A stretch of 64,000 nucleotides of DNA, taken from contig JAFUAF010000028.1 of assembly GCA_017460805.1 (NCBI GenBank), forward strand, positions 86,992 to 150,991. Direction: 5' to 3'. The notes beneath the pieces were generated by a model that was given only the letters and a program-made list of their open reading frames with translations, ran no database searches and was not told the DNA's origin. A program made the translations under genes and the position numbers. Below, piece by piece: positions 7,237 through 14,327 of the stretch (positions within the stretch are counted from its first letter, which is position 1; every line of letters starts with the position of its first letter). The stretch comes from Bacillota bacterium. GTDB taxonomy: Bacteria; Bacillota; Clostridia; Lachnospirales; CAG-274.

Positions 7237-7256
7237 TGTCATTATCCATAATGACA
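7237..7256. promoter_or_regulatory. Operator-like perfect palindrome
   Basis: TGTCATTAT-CC-ATAATGACA has exact 9-base arms and a 2-base centre, in the region between the minus-strand recombination genes and the plus-strand HTH gene. The symmetry suits a dimeric repressor. No repressor gene is visible nearby, apart from the small HTH protein at 7359. Confidence 0.5.
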
Positions 7257-7358
7257 CAATTATTATATATTTCTCAAATTGGCATATTTTCGGTAATTTT
7301 TTCTTTTTTATCCGTAATGAACAACTTTATAAAAATAGAAAAGAAAGGATGACCCAAT

Positions 7359-7556
7359 ATGAATAATAACCTTCCGGAAATTTTAAAGCCGTCCGAGATC
7401 GCTTCCTATCTTAAAATATCCAAGAATACAGTATACAGTATGCTTATGCAGGGAACTATAAAAGGCTTTCGAGTAGGCAACAATAAGCTTTGGAGAGTTT
7501 TCAGAGAGGACTTTAATGATTATATTGATACTACCAAATATGATGGCTGGAATTAA
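7359..7556 (+). CDS. Excisionase-type helix-turn-helix protein
   Basis: The 65-residue product is a single MerR-like winged HTH domain of the HTH_17/excisionase class: LKPSEIASYLKISKNTVYSM (about residues 9-28), then MLMQGTIKGFRVGNNKLWRV as the wing, then a short tail. Such proteins act as excisionases or directional factors for an adjacent integrase, or as small regulators. No integrase follows, so either it has been lost or the protein now serves another role. AAGAAAGGA about 10 bases before the ATG is a suitable ribosome site. Confidence 0.8.
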   Translation: MNNNLPEILKPSEIASYLKISKNTVYSMLMQGTIKGFRVGNNKLWRVFREDFNDYIDTTKYDGWN

Positions 7557-7654
7557 AAAGACCGGGCAAGGCATCAAAAATCCGAGGTCCCGGAGTTATT
7601 GTCTTGATGTATTAAGTAAATGCAGCGGATAGACGGAGCGAAAGATCACACACA

Positions 7655-7800
7655 TTATCCGCGGATATCTGCTTGGTACGCTACTTATCAGCAGTAACCC
7701 ATATCTTGAGGTATGGAAGAACTAGCAGCAGTCTGTCAGAGCCGTAGTACCGCAGATGTATGCGAAGGCATACGGAGGAAATGGCTCTGTCCTCTTGCCT
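7655..7800 (+). mobile_element. Probable group II intron relic (no ORF)
   Basis: The stretch CAGTCTGTCAGAGCCGTAGTACCG (about 7728-7751) resembles the GTCAGCAGAGGCCATAGTA-type segment that precedes the maturase ORF in bacterial group II introns. Hairpins CCATATC/GAGGTATGG (about 7699-7716) and GTATGCGAAGGCATAC (about 7757-7772) fit a folded RNA. A larger AGAGCC/GGCTCT stem closes around the second hairpin. No reverse transcriptase frame follows. The assignment is by resemblance only; another structured RNA is possible. Confidence 0.35.
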
Positions 7801-7957
7801 CTTGTCGCGGTAAAGAACCTGCTGCAATCGATAGCAACAAATTTAAAGTGTAGAACAGCAAAATCAGTTCAATGTCAAAAAGTACAAATTGACGAAATTG
7901 TTAAAACCAAAATTTCGGCGCAGAAAAAATCACTTTCTATATAATCCTTATTATCCT

Positions 7958-8025
7958 CTCAAAATAAAAACTCCCGCAATTCTTTGTGCAGTATATGCAG
8001 GTTTTGTAAAATTCAGCACTGCAAA
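7958..8025 (-). repeat. spoIIID 5'-region repeat, copy A
   Basis: On the minus strand this is a close relative of the leader at 9808-9874: GCATATACTG (sigma-E-like -10 CATATACT), then AAAGAATTGCGGGAG as ribosome site and a TTG start. The frame stops after three codons (TTG AGA GGA TAA), so only the leader and the start codon of a spoIIID-like gene remain. Confidence 0.6.
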
Positions 8026-8077
8026 GCGCGTGAGCGTTTATTTTTTGATTTTAAGCCAATAAATTTTCGAAAAACTA

Positions 8078-8106
8078 TTGAGAATTTTAAAAATTTTTTA
8101 TATAAT
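8078..8106 (+). promoter_or_regulatory. Sigma-A type promoter for the AlbA_2 gene
   Basis: TTGAGA (8078-8083), a 17-base spacer and TATAAT (8101-8106), leaving a leader of about 140 bases before the coding region. Confidence 0.5.
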
Positions 8107-8249
8107 AGGATATAGTGATAGATATGGATATGGATATATACAGAAAGAGTAAGTTATTTTGGTAAAATATATTGAATTTCACCTATGTGAGAATGTATTT
8201 TAGAGTATACTATTTATAAATTATTTTTTAACGAGAGAAGGCAGACAGG

Positions 8250-9572
8250 ATGTTATCTGAAAGCAACCGCATCGAATTCAAGAAAGAATTGAATGACAAA
8301 CTTGAAAAAGAAATAGTTGCATTTTTGAACAACCGTGAGGGCGGAGTTTTATATATCGGTATAGACGATAATGGTCATTCGGTCGAAATTGATGATGTAG
8401 ACGGGACGCAGCTGAAAATTGCAGACAGAATAAAGAATAATATTCTGCCGTCTACAATGGGATTATTTGATGTAGTAACTGAATCTATAGAGAATAAGAC
8501 AGTTATAAAAGTTATTGTTTCAAGCGGATTGGAAAAACCTTATTATATAAAAAATAAGGGGATGTCTCCAAGCGGATGTTATATAAGGATAGGCGCATCT
8601 TCACAGCCAATGACAACGGCGGTCATAGATGAATTTTACTCTAAAAGAGTGCATACTACTCTTAGGAATATATCTGCACCCAGACAGGATCTGACCTTTG
8701 CGCAGTTAAGGATATTCTACGAGGAAAACAGATTTAGTCTTAATGATAAATTTGCAAATAGCCTTGAATTGCTCACACAAGACGGCAAGTACAATTATGT
8801 TGCATATTTGCTTGCGGATGAAAACGCCGTTTCTGTAAAAGTTGCAAAATATGCAGGCGCAGATAAGGTTGAATTGCTTGAAAATGAAGAATACGGTTAT
8901 TGTTCTTTGATAAAAGCCGCTCACAGAGTCCTTGATCGTATGGTGGTGGAGAATACCACACGGGCAAAAATAACAGAAAAAACAAGAGTTGAACATAATT
9001 TAGTCGAGTCCATACCGCTCAGAGAGGCTGTTATCAACGCCATTGTTCATAATGATTATACAAGAGAGATACCTCCTGTCTTTGAAATTTTCAGCGATAG
9101 AATAGTAATAACATCTTATGGTGGCCTAATTCCGGGGCAAAGCACAGATGACTTTTTCAGTTGTAGCAGTATGCCGAGAAATCGTGAACTTATGAGGGTT
9201 TTCAAGGATGTTGGCTTGGTTGAACAGTTGGGTTCGGGAATGAGTCGTATACTAAATTATTACGGAAGAAATATTTTTGAGATAACGGAGCATTTTATCA
9301 GAGTGACATTTTATTTCAACGCCAATTACAATGCCAAAAACAAAAATATCAACGCCAATGGCAATGATGTTGGCATTGAAAATGGCATTGATAATATCGA
9401 TGAAAAAGTTATAAATATTATAATAAACGAACCATCGGCAACAATAAACCGCATTTCCGAAAAATTAGGCGTAAGCAGCCGTAAAATAAGCAGAATAATA
9501 AAGAAGCTTAAAGAGGATAGAGTTATAGAGAGAGTTGGTTCGGACAGGAAGGGGCACTGGAAGATATTATAA
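8250..9572 (+). CDS. AlbA_2 (Schlafen-like) domain ATP-binding regulator
   Basis: The 440-residue protein starts with an AlbA_2 domain (ESNRIEFKKELN at 4-15, then FLNNREGGVLYIGIDDNG at 25-42). A middle region follows, then a GHKL-like ATPase segment (LREAVINAIVHNDY near 257-270 and GLVEQLGSGMSRI near 320-332). It ends in a winged helix (about 385-440). This order is typical of bacterial putative transcriptional regulators with ATP-binding domains, often found in mobile DNA and sometimes linked to defence. An Asn-rich linker (about 357-382) is encoded by short near-repeats. It follows its own promoter and ends at a terminator at 9606. Function is unproven. Confidence 0.85.
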   Translation: MLSESNRIEFKKELNDKLEKEIVAFLNNREGGVLYIGIDDNGHSVEIDDVDGTQLKIADRIKNNILPSTMGLFDVVTESIENKTVIKVIVSSGLEKPYYIKNKGMSPSGCYIRIGASSQPMTTAVIDEFYSKRVHTTLRNISAPRQDLTFAQLRIFYEENRFSLNDKFANSLELLTQDGKYNYVAYLLADENAVSVKVAKYAGADKVELLENEEYGYCSLIKAAHRVLDRMVVENTTRAKITEKTRVEHNLVESIPLREAVINAIVHNDYTREIPPVFEIFSDRIVITSYGGLIPGQSTDDFFSCSSMPRNRELMRVFKDVGLVEQLGSGMSRILNYYGRNIFEITEHFIRVTFYFNANYNAKNKNINANGNDVGIENGIDNIDEKVINIIINEPSATINRISEKLGVSSRKISRIIKKLKEDRVIERVGSDRKGHWKIL

Positions 9573-9605
9573 TTGTTTAGAATGAGTGCAGGAGCCACTT
9601 GCTTC

Positions 9606-9635
9606 AGACCTGTGTTTAGATGCGCAGGTCTTTTT
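9606..9635 (+). terminator. Terminator of the AlbA_2 gene
   Basis: AGACCTG and CAGGTCT arms followed by a T-tract, 33 bases after the stop codon. Confidence 0.7.
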
Positions 9636-9683
9636 CGTTTAAAAAGTCAAAGTGCCTTATTTAAGCCAAAAACTCACGTTACA

Positions 9684-9820
9684 TTAATGTAAGACAGTAT
9701 GCACCGTCGATTTGCTTATCCCAAACTTTTTTGCCGTTTCCCTTACGGTCGCCTTGGTTTTTATTATGTACTCCCCGACCTCTATTGCTCGCTGTTCAAT
9801 ATAATCTTTCAAAATAAAAA
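9684..9820 (-). pseudogene. spoIIID: spoIIID, 3'-truncated fragment
   Basis: From the TTG at about 9818 the frame reads KDYIEQRAIEVGEYIIKTKA and then TVRETAKKFGISKSTVH, which is the N-terminal helix-turn-helix of SpoIIID, the mother-cell DNA-binding regulator of sporulation. The true protein is about 80-90 residues; here the frame diverges after KSTVH and stops five codons later, so the DNA-binding tail is lost. A GGGAG ribosome site precedes the TTG. The upstream part of the longer open frame is really the leader, not coding. It marks a recombination junction near 9,700. Confidence 0.8.
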
Positions 9821-9874
9821 CTCCCATAGTTCTTTGTACAGTATATGCCGACTTGTTGAAAATCAGCACTGCAT
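9808..9874 (-). repeat. spoIIID 5'-region repeat, copy B, with sigma-E-like promoter
   Basis: This is the leader of the spoIIID fragment. The minus strand reads GCATATACTGT, which fits the sigma-E -10 pattern CATAnnnT. The TTG start of the fragment follows. It is highly similar over about 65 bases to copy A (7958-8025) and in its middle part to copy C (12034-12073). A matching -35 is not clear. Confidence 0.6.
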
Positions 9875-9955
9875 AGGAAGAGTTTGAATTTGTCTTGAAA
9901 CGAAATACCGACTCTGTTGTTTTTATCCGGGAACGAAAAAATGATTAATTACGGC

Positions 9956-10000
9956 GGGAATGGGGTGTAAATAATAACAGGGAACGGGGGCGTAAATAAT
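9956..10000 (+). repeat. Tandem 20-21 base repeats upstream of promoter
   Basis: GGGAATGGGGTGTAAATAAT (9956-9975) is followed by GGGAACGGGGGCGTAAATAAT (9980-10000), with a weaker third copy near 9929-9949. They lie directly before the promoter at 10010 and may be activator or repressor sites. Confidence 0.45.
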
Positions 10001-10009
10001 ATTTTCGTG

Positions 10010-10038
10010 TTGACTTTTATATGTATTTTTGTTAAAAT
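10010..10038 (+). promoter_or_regulatory. Sigma-A promoter of a short transcript
   Basis: TTGACT (10010-10015), a 17-base spacer and TAAAAT (10033-10038; TATAAT follows at once). The transcript would contain a 36-codon ORF and then meet the terminator at 10204-10247. Confidence 0.65.
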
Positions 10039-10109
10039 TATAATATAATATAACAGGTTTGTAATGCACTTAAAGTGGTATGCTAATAAAGAAAAAGGGG
10101 TTGACGCTT

Positions 10110-10220
10110 ATGCCGAAATGCGTATTTCGTAACGTGAAGCCGTATAAACGGGCAGGCAGCAAGGTAATGTCCTTTTTAAAAGTAAATATTATGTATTTTT
10201 TAATGCACTCTGCGGGATGA
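10110..10220 (+). CDS. Possible 36-residue cationic small protein
   Basis: An ATG nine bases after AAAAAGGGG opens a 36-codon frame. It begins MPKCVFRNVKPYKRAGSKVM, continues into a hydrophobic stretch (SFLKVNIMYFLMH) and ends SAG. The N-terminal half has eight Lys/Arg residues and the C-terminal half could sit in a membrane. The stop codon lies inside the loop region of the terminator. The frame could be a real small protein or a leader peptide controlling the amidohydrolase gene. I recognise no family. Confidence 0.4.
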   Translation: MPKCVFRNVKPYKRAGSKVMSFLKVNIMYFLMHSAG

Positions 10221-10247
10221 CTATGTCTATCGGAGTGCGTTTTTTTA
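10204..10247 (+). terminator. Terminator upstream of the amidohydrolase gene
   Basis: TGCACTC and GAGTGC arms followed by seven T residues. It lies 90 bases before the amidohydrolase ATG and after its only visible promoter, so it may be an attenuator or may just end the small-ORF transcript. Confidence 0.7.
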
Positions 10248-10339
10248 TAACGGGAATAGGAAAGTGTAGAGTGTATTTCGTTTGTGTTTTCATAAACGGC
10301 GGATAAAAAATAAGAAGCAAAAAAAGGAGGCAAACAGAC

Positions 10340-12013
10340 ATGAAAGCGGACAAAATCATTAAAAACGCAAAAATTTTTACGGCGGATCAAAACAATCCGC
10401 AGGCATCCGCACTTGCGGTAAAAGACGGTAAATTTGTATATGTCGGTGATGAAGCGGGGCTTTCCGATTACGAGGGAGAGATCACGGACCTTGGCGGCAG
10501 GTTTGTTATGCCGGGCATTATCGACAGCCATGTCCATATAACCACGGGTGTCGGTTTTGAGTATGTCGATTACGGCGTGTACATTGACTGCGGCGGCAAA
10601 CAGGAAGCTCTGGATTTTATGGCGGACTATGTTAAAAACAACCCGGGGTTGGAGAGATACAGATTTATGCTGGAAAGAGCATCTTTGAACGGCGAGGACT
10701 TGACAAGGACGGAGCTTGATGCGATTTGTCCCGACAATGAACTTCAGGTTCTGGAGGCGGAAGTACACAGCGTTTGGGTCAACTCCAAAATTCTTGAGAA
10801 GCACGGCATTACAGACGACACGCCCGACCCTGCACCGGGGCTTGCGTATTATGTAAGAAAAGACGGGCATTTGACAGGCAACGCTTATGAATCTGCGGGC
10901 TGGCCGTTCGTTTTTGATTTTTTGAAAAAGAATCTTAGCGACGAGCAGATAGGGGCGGCGGTTTCGCGCTGGATAGAATTCAGCAAAGAATATGGCGTGA
11001 GTGCTGTTTTTGATGCGGGCTTCCCCGAACATAACGAGATACACGAACGAATTTACGCATATCTGCGCGATATGGACAAAGAGGGCAAACTGCCGATCTA
11101 TATAGACGGATGCTATGTTTTGACAAACCGCAAAAAAATTAAGGAAGCCGTGGAAGAAACGAAACGCTTCCGCCGCGAATTCGACACGGAGCATTTGAAA
11201 GTACACACATTGAAGATCTTTATGGACGGTACTATGAAGATAGAGACCGCGGCAATGGTAACGCCGTATGAAGATACGGGCGAAAAAGGCGCTACAACGC
11301 TTGAAGCAAACGAGATTGCAGAACTGCTTGAAGAACTGAACGAGGCGGGGCTCGATCTTCATTTACATACGGTCGGCGAGCGTTCGTCACGCGTTGTACT
11401 GGACGGCGTGGAAATGGCAAGAAAGAAACTGGGCGAAGATTTCCGCGTGAAAGTTACCTGCGCGCATTTGTGGATACAGGATGATGCCGATCTGGAGAGG
11501 TTTGCAAAACTCGGTGTTATCGCGAATTATACACCCGCATGGCACAGCGGCGTAATAGGCGGCGAGCCTTATAAGTTCTGGTCTGTCCTGCTTGGCGAAA
11601 AACGCGCTTCTTCCATGTACCGCAGCAAGACAGTCTGGGACAGCGGCGCTCTTGTTGCATGGTCAAGCGATGATGTCGCTTATGGCGATTTTTCGACATG
11701 GAACCCGTTTTTGGGTATGGAGATAGGCATGACACGTCAGATCACCGAAAAGACAAAAGTGGATGAACAGCAAAGAAACGTATCACCGCTTCCGTCCGAA
11801 AATGAAAGAATGAATATTGAAGAAATGCTGCTCGGCTTTACGATAAACGGAGCAAAGCAGCTTGGTATTGAAGATTCAAAGGGTTCTATAGAGGCAGGCA
11901 AGGATGCGGACTTTCTGGTGTTCGATAATGACCTGCTTACGGCAGAACATGAGGGATTCAGCCATAACATGCCAAGTGAGGTATATTTCTGCGGCAGAAA
12001 ACCTAACAGATAA
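10340..12013 (+). CDS. Amidohydrolase, YtcJ-like family
   Basis: The 557-residue protein has the metal-dependent amidohydrolase_3 layout. A small beta domain (KIIKNAKIFTADQ, then LGGRFVMPG) leads to the metal motif DSHVHITTG (62-70; H64, H66). Later come a long TIM-barrel insertion, a HLHTVGERS histidine, AHLWIQDD, WSSDDVAYG as the late Asp region, and the closing strand KGSIEAGKDADFLVFDND. Family members hydrolyse C-N bonds of varied small amides; the substrate cannot be read from sequence. An AAAAAGGAGG site precedes the ATG. It appears monocistronic and is followed by a hairpin at 12038-12087. Confidence 0.85.
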   Translation: MKADKIIKNAKIFTADQNNPQASALAVKDGKFVYVGDEAGLSDYEGEITDLGGRFVMPGIIDSHVHITTGVGFEYVDYGVYIDCGGKQEALDFMADYVKNNPGLERYRFMLERASLNGEDLTRTELDAICPDNELQVLEAEVHSVWVNSKILEKHGITDDTPDPAPGLAYYVRKDGHLTGNAYESAGWPFVFDFLKKNLSDEQIGAAVSRWIEFSKEYGVSAVFDAGFPEHNEIHERIYAYLRDMDKEGKLPIYIDGCYVLTNRKKIKEAVEETKRFRREFDTEHLKVHTLKIFMDGTMKIETAAMVTPYEDTGEKGATTLEANEIAELLEELNEAGLDLHLHTVGERSSRVVLDGVEMARKKLGEDFRVKVTCAHLWIQDDADLERFAKLGVIANYTPAWHSGVIGGEPYKFWSVLLGEKRASSMYRSKTVWDSGALVAWSSDDVAYGDFSTWNPFLGMEIGMTRQITEKTKVDEQQRNVSPLPSENERMNIEEMLLGFTINGAKQLGIEDSKGSIEAGKDADFLVFDNDLLTAEHEGFSHNMPSEVYFCGRKPNR

Positions 12014-12033
12014 TTCCGCGGTTTAATGCGAAC

Positions 12034-12087
12034 TTAAAAACTCCCGCATTCTTCGTGCTGTATATGCCGAAAAGAATACGGGAGTTT
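12034..12087 (+). terminator. Terminator hairpin containing spoIIID-leader-like repeat, copy C
   Basis: AAACTCCCGCATTCTT (12038-12053) pairs with AAGAATACGGGAGTTT (12072-12087). The left arm and loop (12034-12073) also match the middle of repeats A and B (CTCCCGCA, TTCTT, GTGC, GTATATGCC), so this terminator seems to have been made from a copy of that leader. Confidence 0.55.
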
Positions 12088-12161
12088 ATTGTTGAAAAAA
12101 TACAAGTTTGTTATTGTGCCAGATAATATTTTGTGATTTTACTAAAATGACTTATGGGCTG

Positions 12162-12875
12162 TCAATGGCCTCTCGGCTTGCGGTCAAGCTGGCCTTTTTC
12201 TGTTTTCAGATCGGCATATAAAAGATCTGCAAAACCGATAAACAGTACCACAGCCGCGCCCCATACCGCTTTGCCCATAAACAAATTGCACATAATGGTA
12301 CTTAATACACCGCCGAATACAAAGGCACACAGCATAAGCGCGTGTCTTGAAAAACGCAGCAGACTGTCGGTGTTTTTGTGTTTTATCCACTTTACCATAT
12401 GAATACTTGTCTGCCGTACATGGTTGGTGCAGAATGTGGTCGCCATAGGTATGCCCTGGGCTTGTCTGAATGTGTTGTACTGCATGGAGCAGATAAAATT
12501 TATCGCGACCTGGGATATCTGGTATGGTGCACTTTCGGGCAGAAAACCGAGAATTATTATCACTATTATTTCTATGCCGAGCAGCATAGTGTCCCAACGC
12601 AGGACATTGGTCTTTTTTACAAAATTTGGCAGTATCTCGGATAAAATGCTTCCCAGAAAATATGCACTTATGGGGATAAGCAGATATTTTGCCCTTGCAA
12701 GGTCGGCATTGCCGACGGCCATTGCAAGCAGCACAAAATTGCCTGTCTGTGCGTTGCAGAACACCCCGCCTCGTATGCTGTATGTAAAGGCACCAAGCCA
12801 TCCCGCCGCTGTCATAAGTATTATAAATATCCACCAACGCTCACATTCCAAAAAACTTTTTTCTTCTTTTTCCAT
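12162..12875 (-). CDS. YoaK family (DUF1275) membrane protein
   Basis: The start at 12875 is chosen because GAGGA lies about seven bases before this ATG; the longer frame upstream is not protein-like. The 237-residue product has about six hydrophobic segments. It shows the YoaK/DUF1275 features: a GWLGAFTYSIRGGVFCNAQTGN motif near residues 24-45 and the later MQYNTFRQAQGIPMATTFCT region near 133-152. Family members are small inner-membrane proteins of unknown function. It is divergent from the flavin reductase gene, with about 130 bases between them. Confidence 0.88.
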   Translation of the reverse strand: MEKEEKSFLECERWWIFIILMTAAGWLGAFTYSIRGGVFCNAQTGNFVLLAMAVGNADLARAKYLLIPISAYFLGSILSEILPNFVKKTNVLRWDTMLLGIEIIVIIILGFLPESAPYQISQVAINFICSMQYNTFRQAQGIPMATTFCTNHVRQTSIHMVKWIKHKNTDSLLRFSRHALMLCAFVFGGVLSTIMCNLFMGKAVWGAAVVLFIGFADLLYADLKTEKGQLDRKPRGH

Positions 12876-13004
12876 GTTCATTCCTCGCTTTTCTATATCT
12901 ATCATACAAATAATTGCCGATAAAGTCAATAAAAATTTGATATTGTAATTTTTGGTAATATGTGTAATAATAGAAATATACAAAAAAAGAAAGGACGGAT
13001 AATT

Positions 13005-13577
13005 ATGAGAAAAAATTTAGGTGTACAGCCGGCGTTATTCCCTATGCCGGTCGTTATTGTTGCGGCTTATGGTGCTGACGGAAGTATATGTGCTATGAAT
13101 GCTGCATGGGCGCAGATATGCGGCATGGACAAGATAGCGCTTTTTATAGATGCGGATCATAAGACGACAAAAAACATAATGGAAACAGGGGCTTTTACGG
13201 TTAATATTGCCGATGTGCCCAATATGGCACCCGCGGACTTTTTCGGTATAGCAACAGGCAACAAAATGCCCGATAAATTTGAACGCTCGGGCTGTCACGC
13301 AGAAAAAAGCGCTTTTGTTAATGCGCCCGTAATAACCGAGTTTCCGGTTGCTATCGAGTGCGAGCTTGCGGAGGAAATAAACACCGAAAATATGCACGCG
13401 ATAGTCGGCAGGATAATAAACGTAAGTGCAGAAGAAACTGTTGTCGGCGACAAGGACAAGATAGTTCCCGAAAAGGTAAACGCGCTGATATTCGACCAGT
13501 ACCGCTCGGGCTATTATGCAGTGGGTGAAAAAGTCGGACAGGCATGGAACGCAGGCGCGGGTCTGATGAAAAACTGA
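13005..13577 (+). CDS. Flavin reductase family protein (FMN-binding split barrel)
   Basis: I place the start at 13005, seven bases after AAAGGA. The 190-residue protein has the flavin-reductase-like split-barrel pattern: FPMPVVIVAAYGADGSICAM near the N-terminus, then INAAWAQICG-type, IADHKTTKNI-type and GAFTVNIADV elements, followed by EFPVAIECELAEEI and a C-terminal IFDQYRSGYYAVGEKVG. These proteins bind FMN and often act as flavoredoxins or NAD(P)H:flavin reductases. A terminator follows at 13589. It is transcribed alone. Confidence 0.88.
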   Translation: MRKNLGVQPALFPMPVVIVAAYGADGSICAMNAAWAQICGMDKIALFIDADHKTTKNIMETGAFTVNIADVPNMAPADFFGIATGNKMPDKFERSGCHAEKSAFVNAPVITEFPVAIECELAEEINTENMHAIVGRIINVSAEETVVGDKDKIVPEKVNALIFDQYRSGYYAVGEKVGQAWNAGAGLMKN

Positions 13578-13588
13578 AATAAATAATC

Positions 13589-13627
13589 GGCGGGCTGAAG
13601 TACAAAATGTGCTCGGCCCGTTTTTTG
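13589..13627 (+). terminator. Terminator of the flavin reductase gene
   Basis: CGGGC and GCCCG arms with an AT-rich loop, then six T residues. Confidence 0.6.
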
Positions 13628-13647
13628 ATATAGGCTATGTATATAGC

Positions 13648-14298
13648 TCAGCTTATGTATGAAATAATATCGTTTGTATCATTTACAATATGAACGGGGT
13701 ATTCTTTGCTTATTAAATCGGCATCCCCGATGCCCCATGTAACTATCAATGCGGGAATTCCTGCGTTAAAGGCGGTCTCGGCATCAACGATACTGTCACC
13801 GACATATATCATTTCGCTGTCTGCAAAATCAAAATTTTCTCTTATCGTCTGCATAAAAAACGGAGACGGTTTTGGCGGTTTTCCCTTGACCGAGCCTATT
13901 ATCAAATCAAAAGTACAGCTGTCGAAAAGCTTTGCCGTCATATCTTCAAGCAAATACTGAACCTTGTTTGAACTGATGATTATTTTTATTCCGCTGGTTT
14001 TCAGATACAGCAGCAGCTCCTTAATGCCGTTATAAGGCAGCGAACCGGCTTTGGGGTCCCCGGAGTATATTTCCCTGTATTTATCCCTGAAAACCTCTAT
14101 ATCGGCATCTGTTCTGCGGTCTTTTGGCAATAGGGCTTTGCAAATGTCTTCAATGTTTTTGCCTATCAGACTTCTGATGTAAGAACTTTCTTTTTTTTCA
14201 TACCCAAAGTATTGTAAAGTTTTGTTAAAACATTTTATAATATCATCTGCCGTATTTACAAGTGTACCGTCAAAATCAAAAATCACAGCTTTGATCAT
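13648..14298 (-). CDS. HAD-superfamily phosphatase (phosphoglycolate phosphatase-like)
   Basis: I use the ATG at 14298, which is six bases behind GGAGG. The 216-residue protein shows all HAD motifs: FDFDGTLVNT (nucleophile Asp) near residues 7-16, IIISSNK around 106-112, a later Lys in SVKGKPPKPSP, and YVGDSIVDAETAFNAG. The cap is of the helical C1 type. It probably removes phosphate from a sugar or acid intermediate. It is the last gene of the minus-strand glycan or branched-sugar operon, 30 bases after the aldolase, which suggests that it dephosphorylates the product of that pathway. Confidence 0.88.
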   Translation of the reverse strand: MIKAVIFDFDGTLVNTADDIIKCFNKTLQYFGYEKKESSYIRSLIGKNIEDICKALLPKDRRTDADIEVFRDKYREIYSGDPKAGSLPYNGIKELLLYLKTSGIKIIISSNKVQYLLEDMTAKLFDSCTFDLIIGSVKGKPPKPSPFFMQTIRENFDFADSEMIYVGDSIVDAETAFNAGIPALIVTWGIGDADLISKEYPVHIVNDTNDIISYIS

Positions 14299-14327
14299 AT
14301 TAAGCCTCCGTATCATTTTCAGAAAAA

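Noticed and set aside
7756..7944. 62-codon open frame
   Set aside because: No ribosome site and no resemblance to a maturase or other protein; it overlaps the suspected intron relic.
10070..11362. 430-codon open frame on the minus strand
   Set aside because: It lies opposite the well-supported amidohydrolase gene and has low-complexity, Cys/Phe/His-rich sequence with no motif, so it is a shadow frame.
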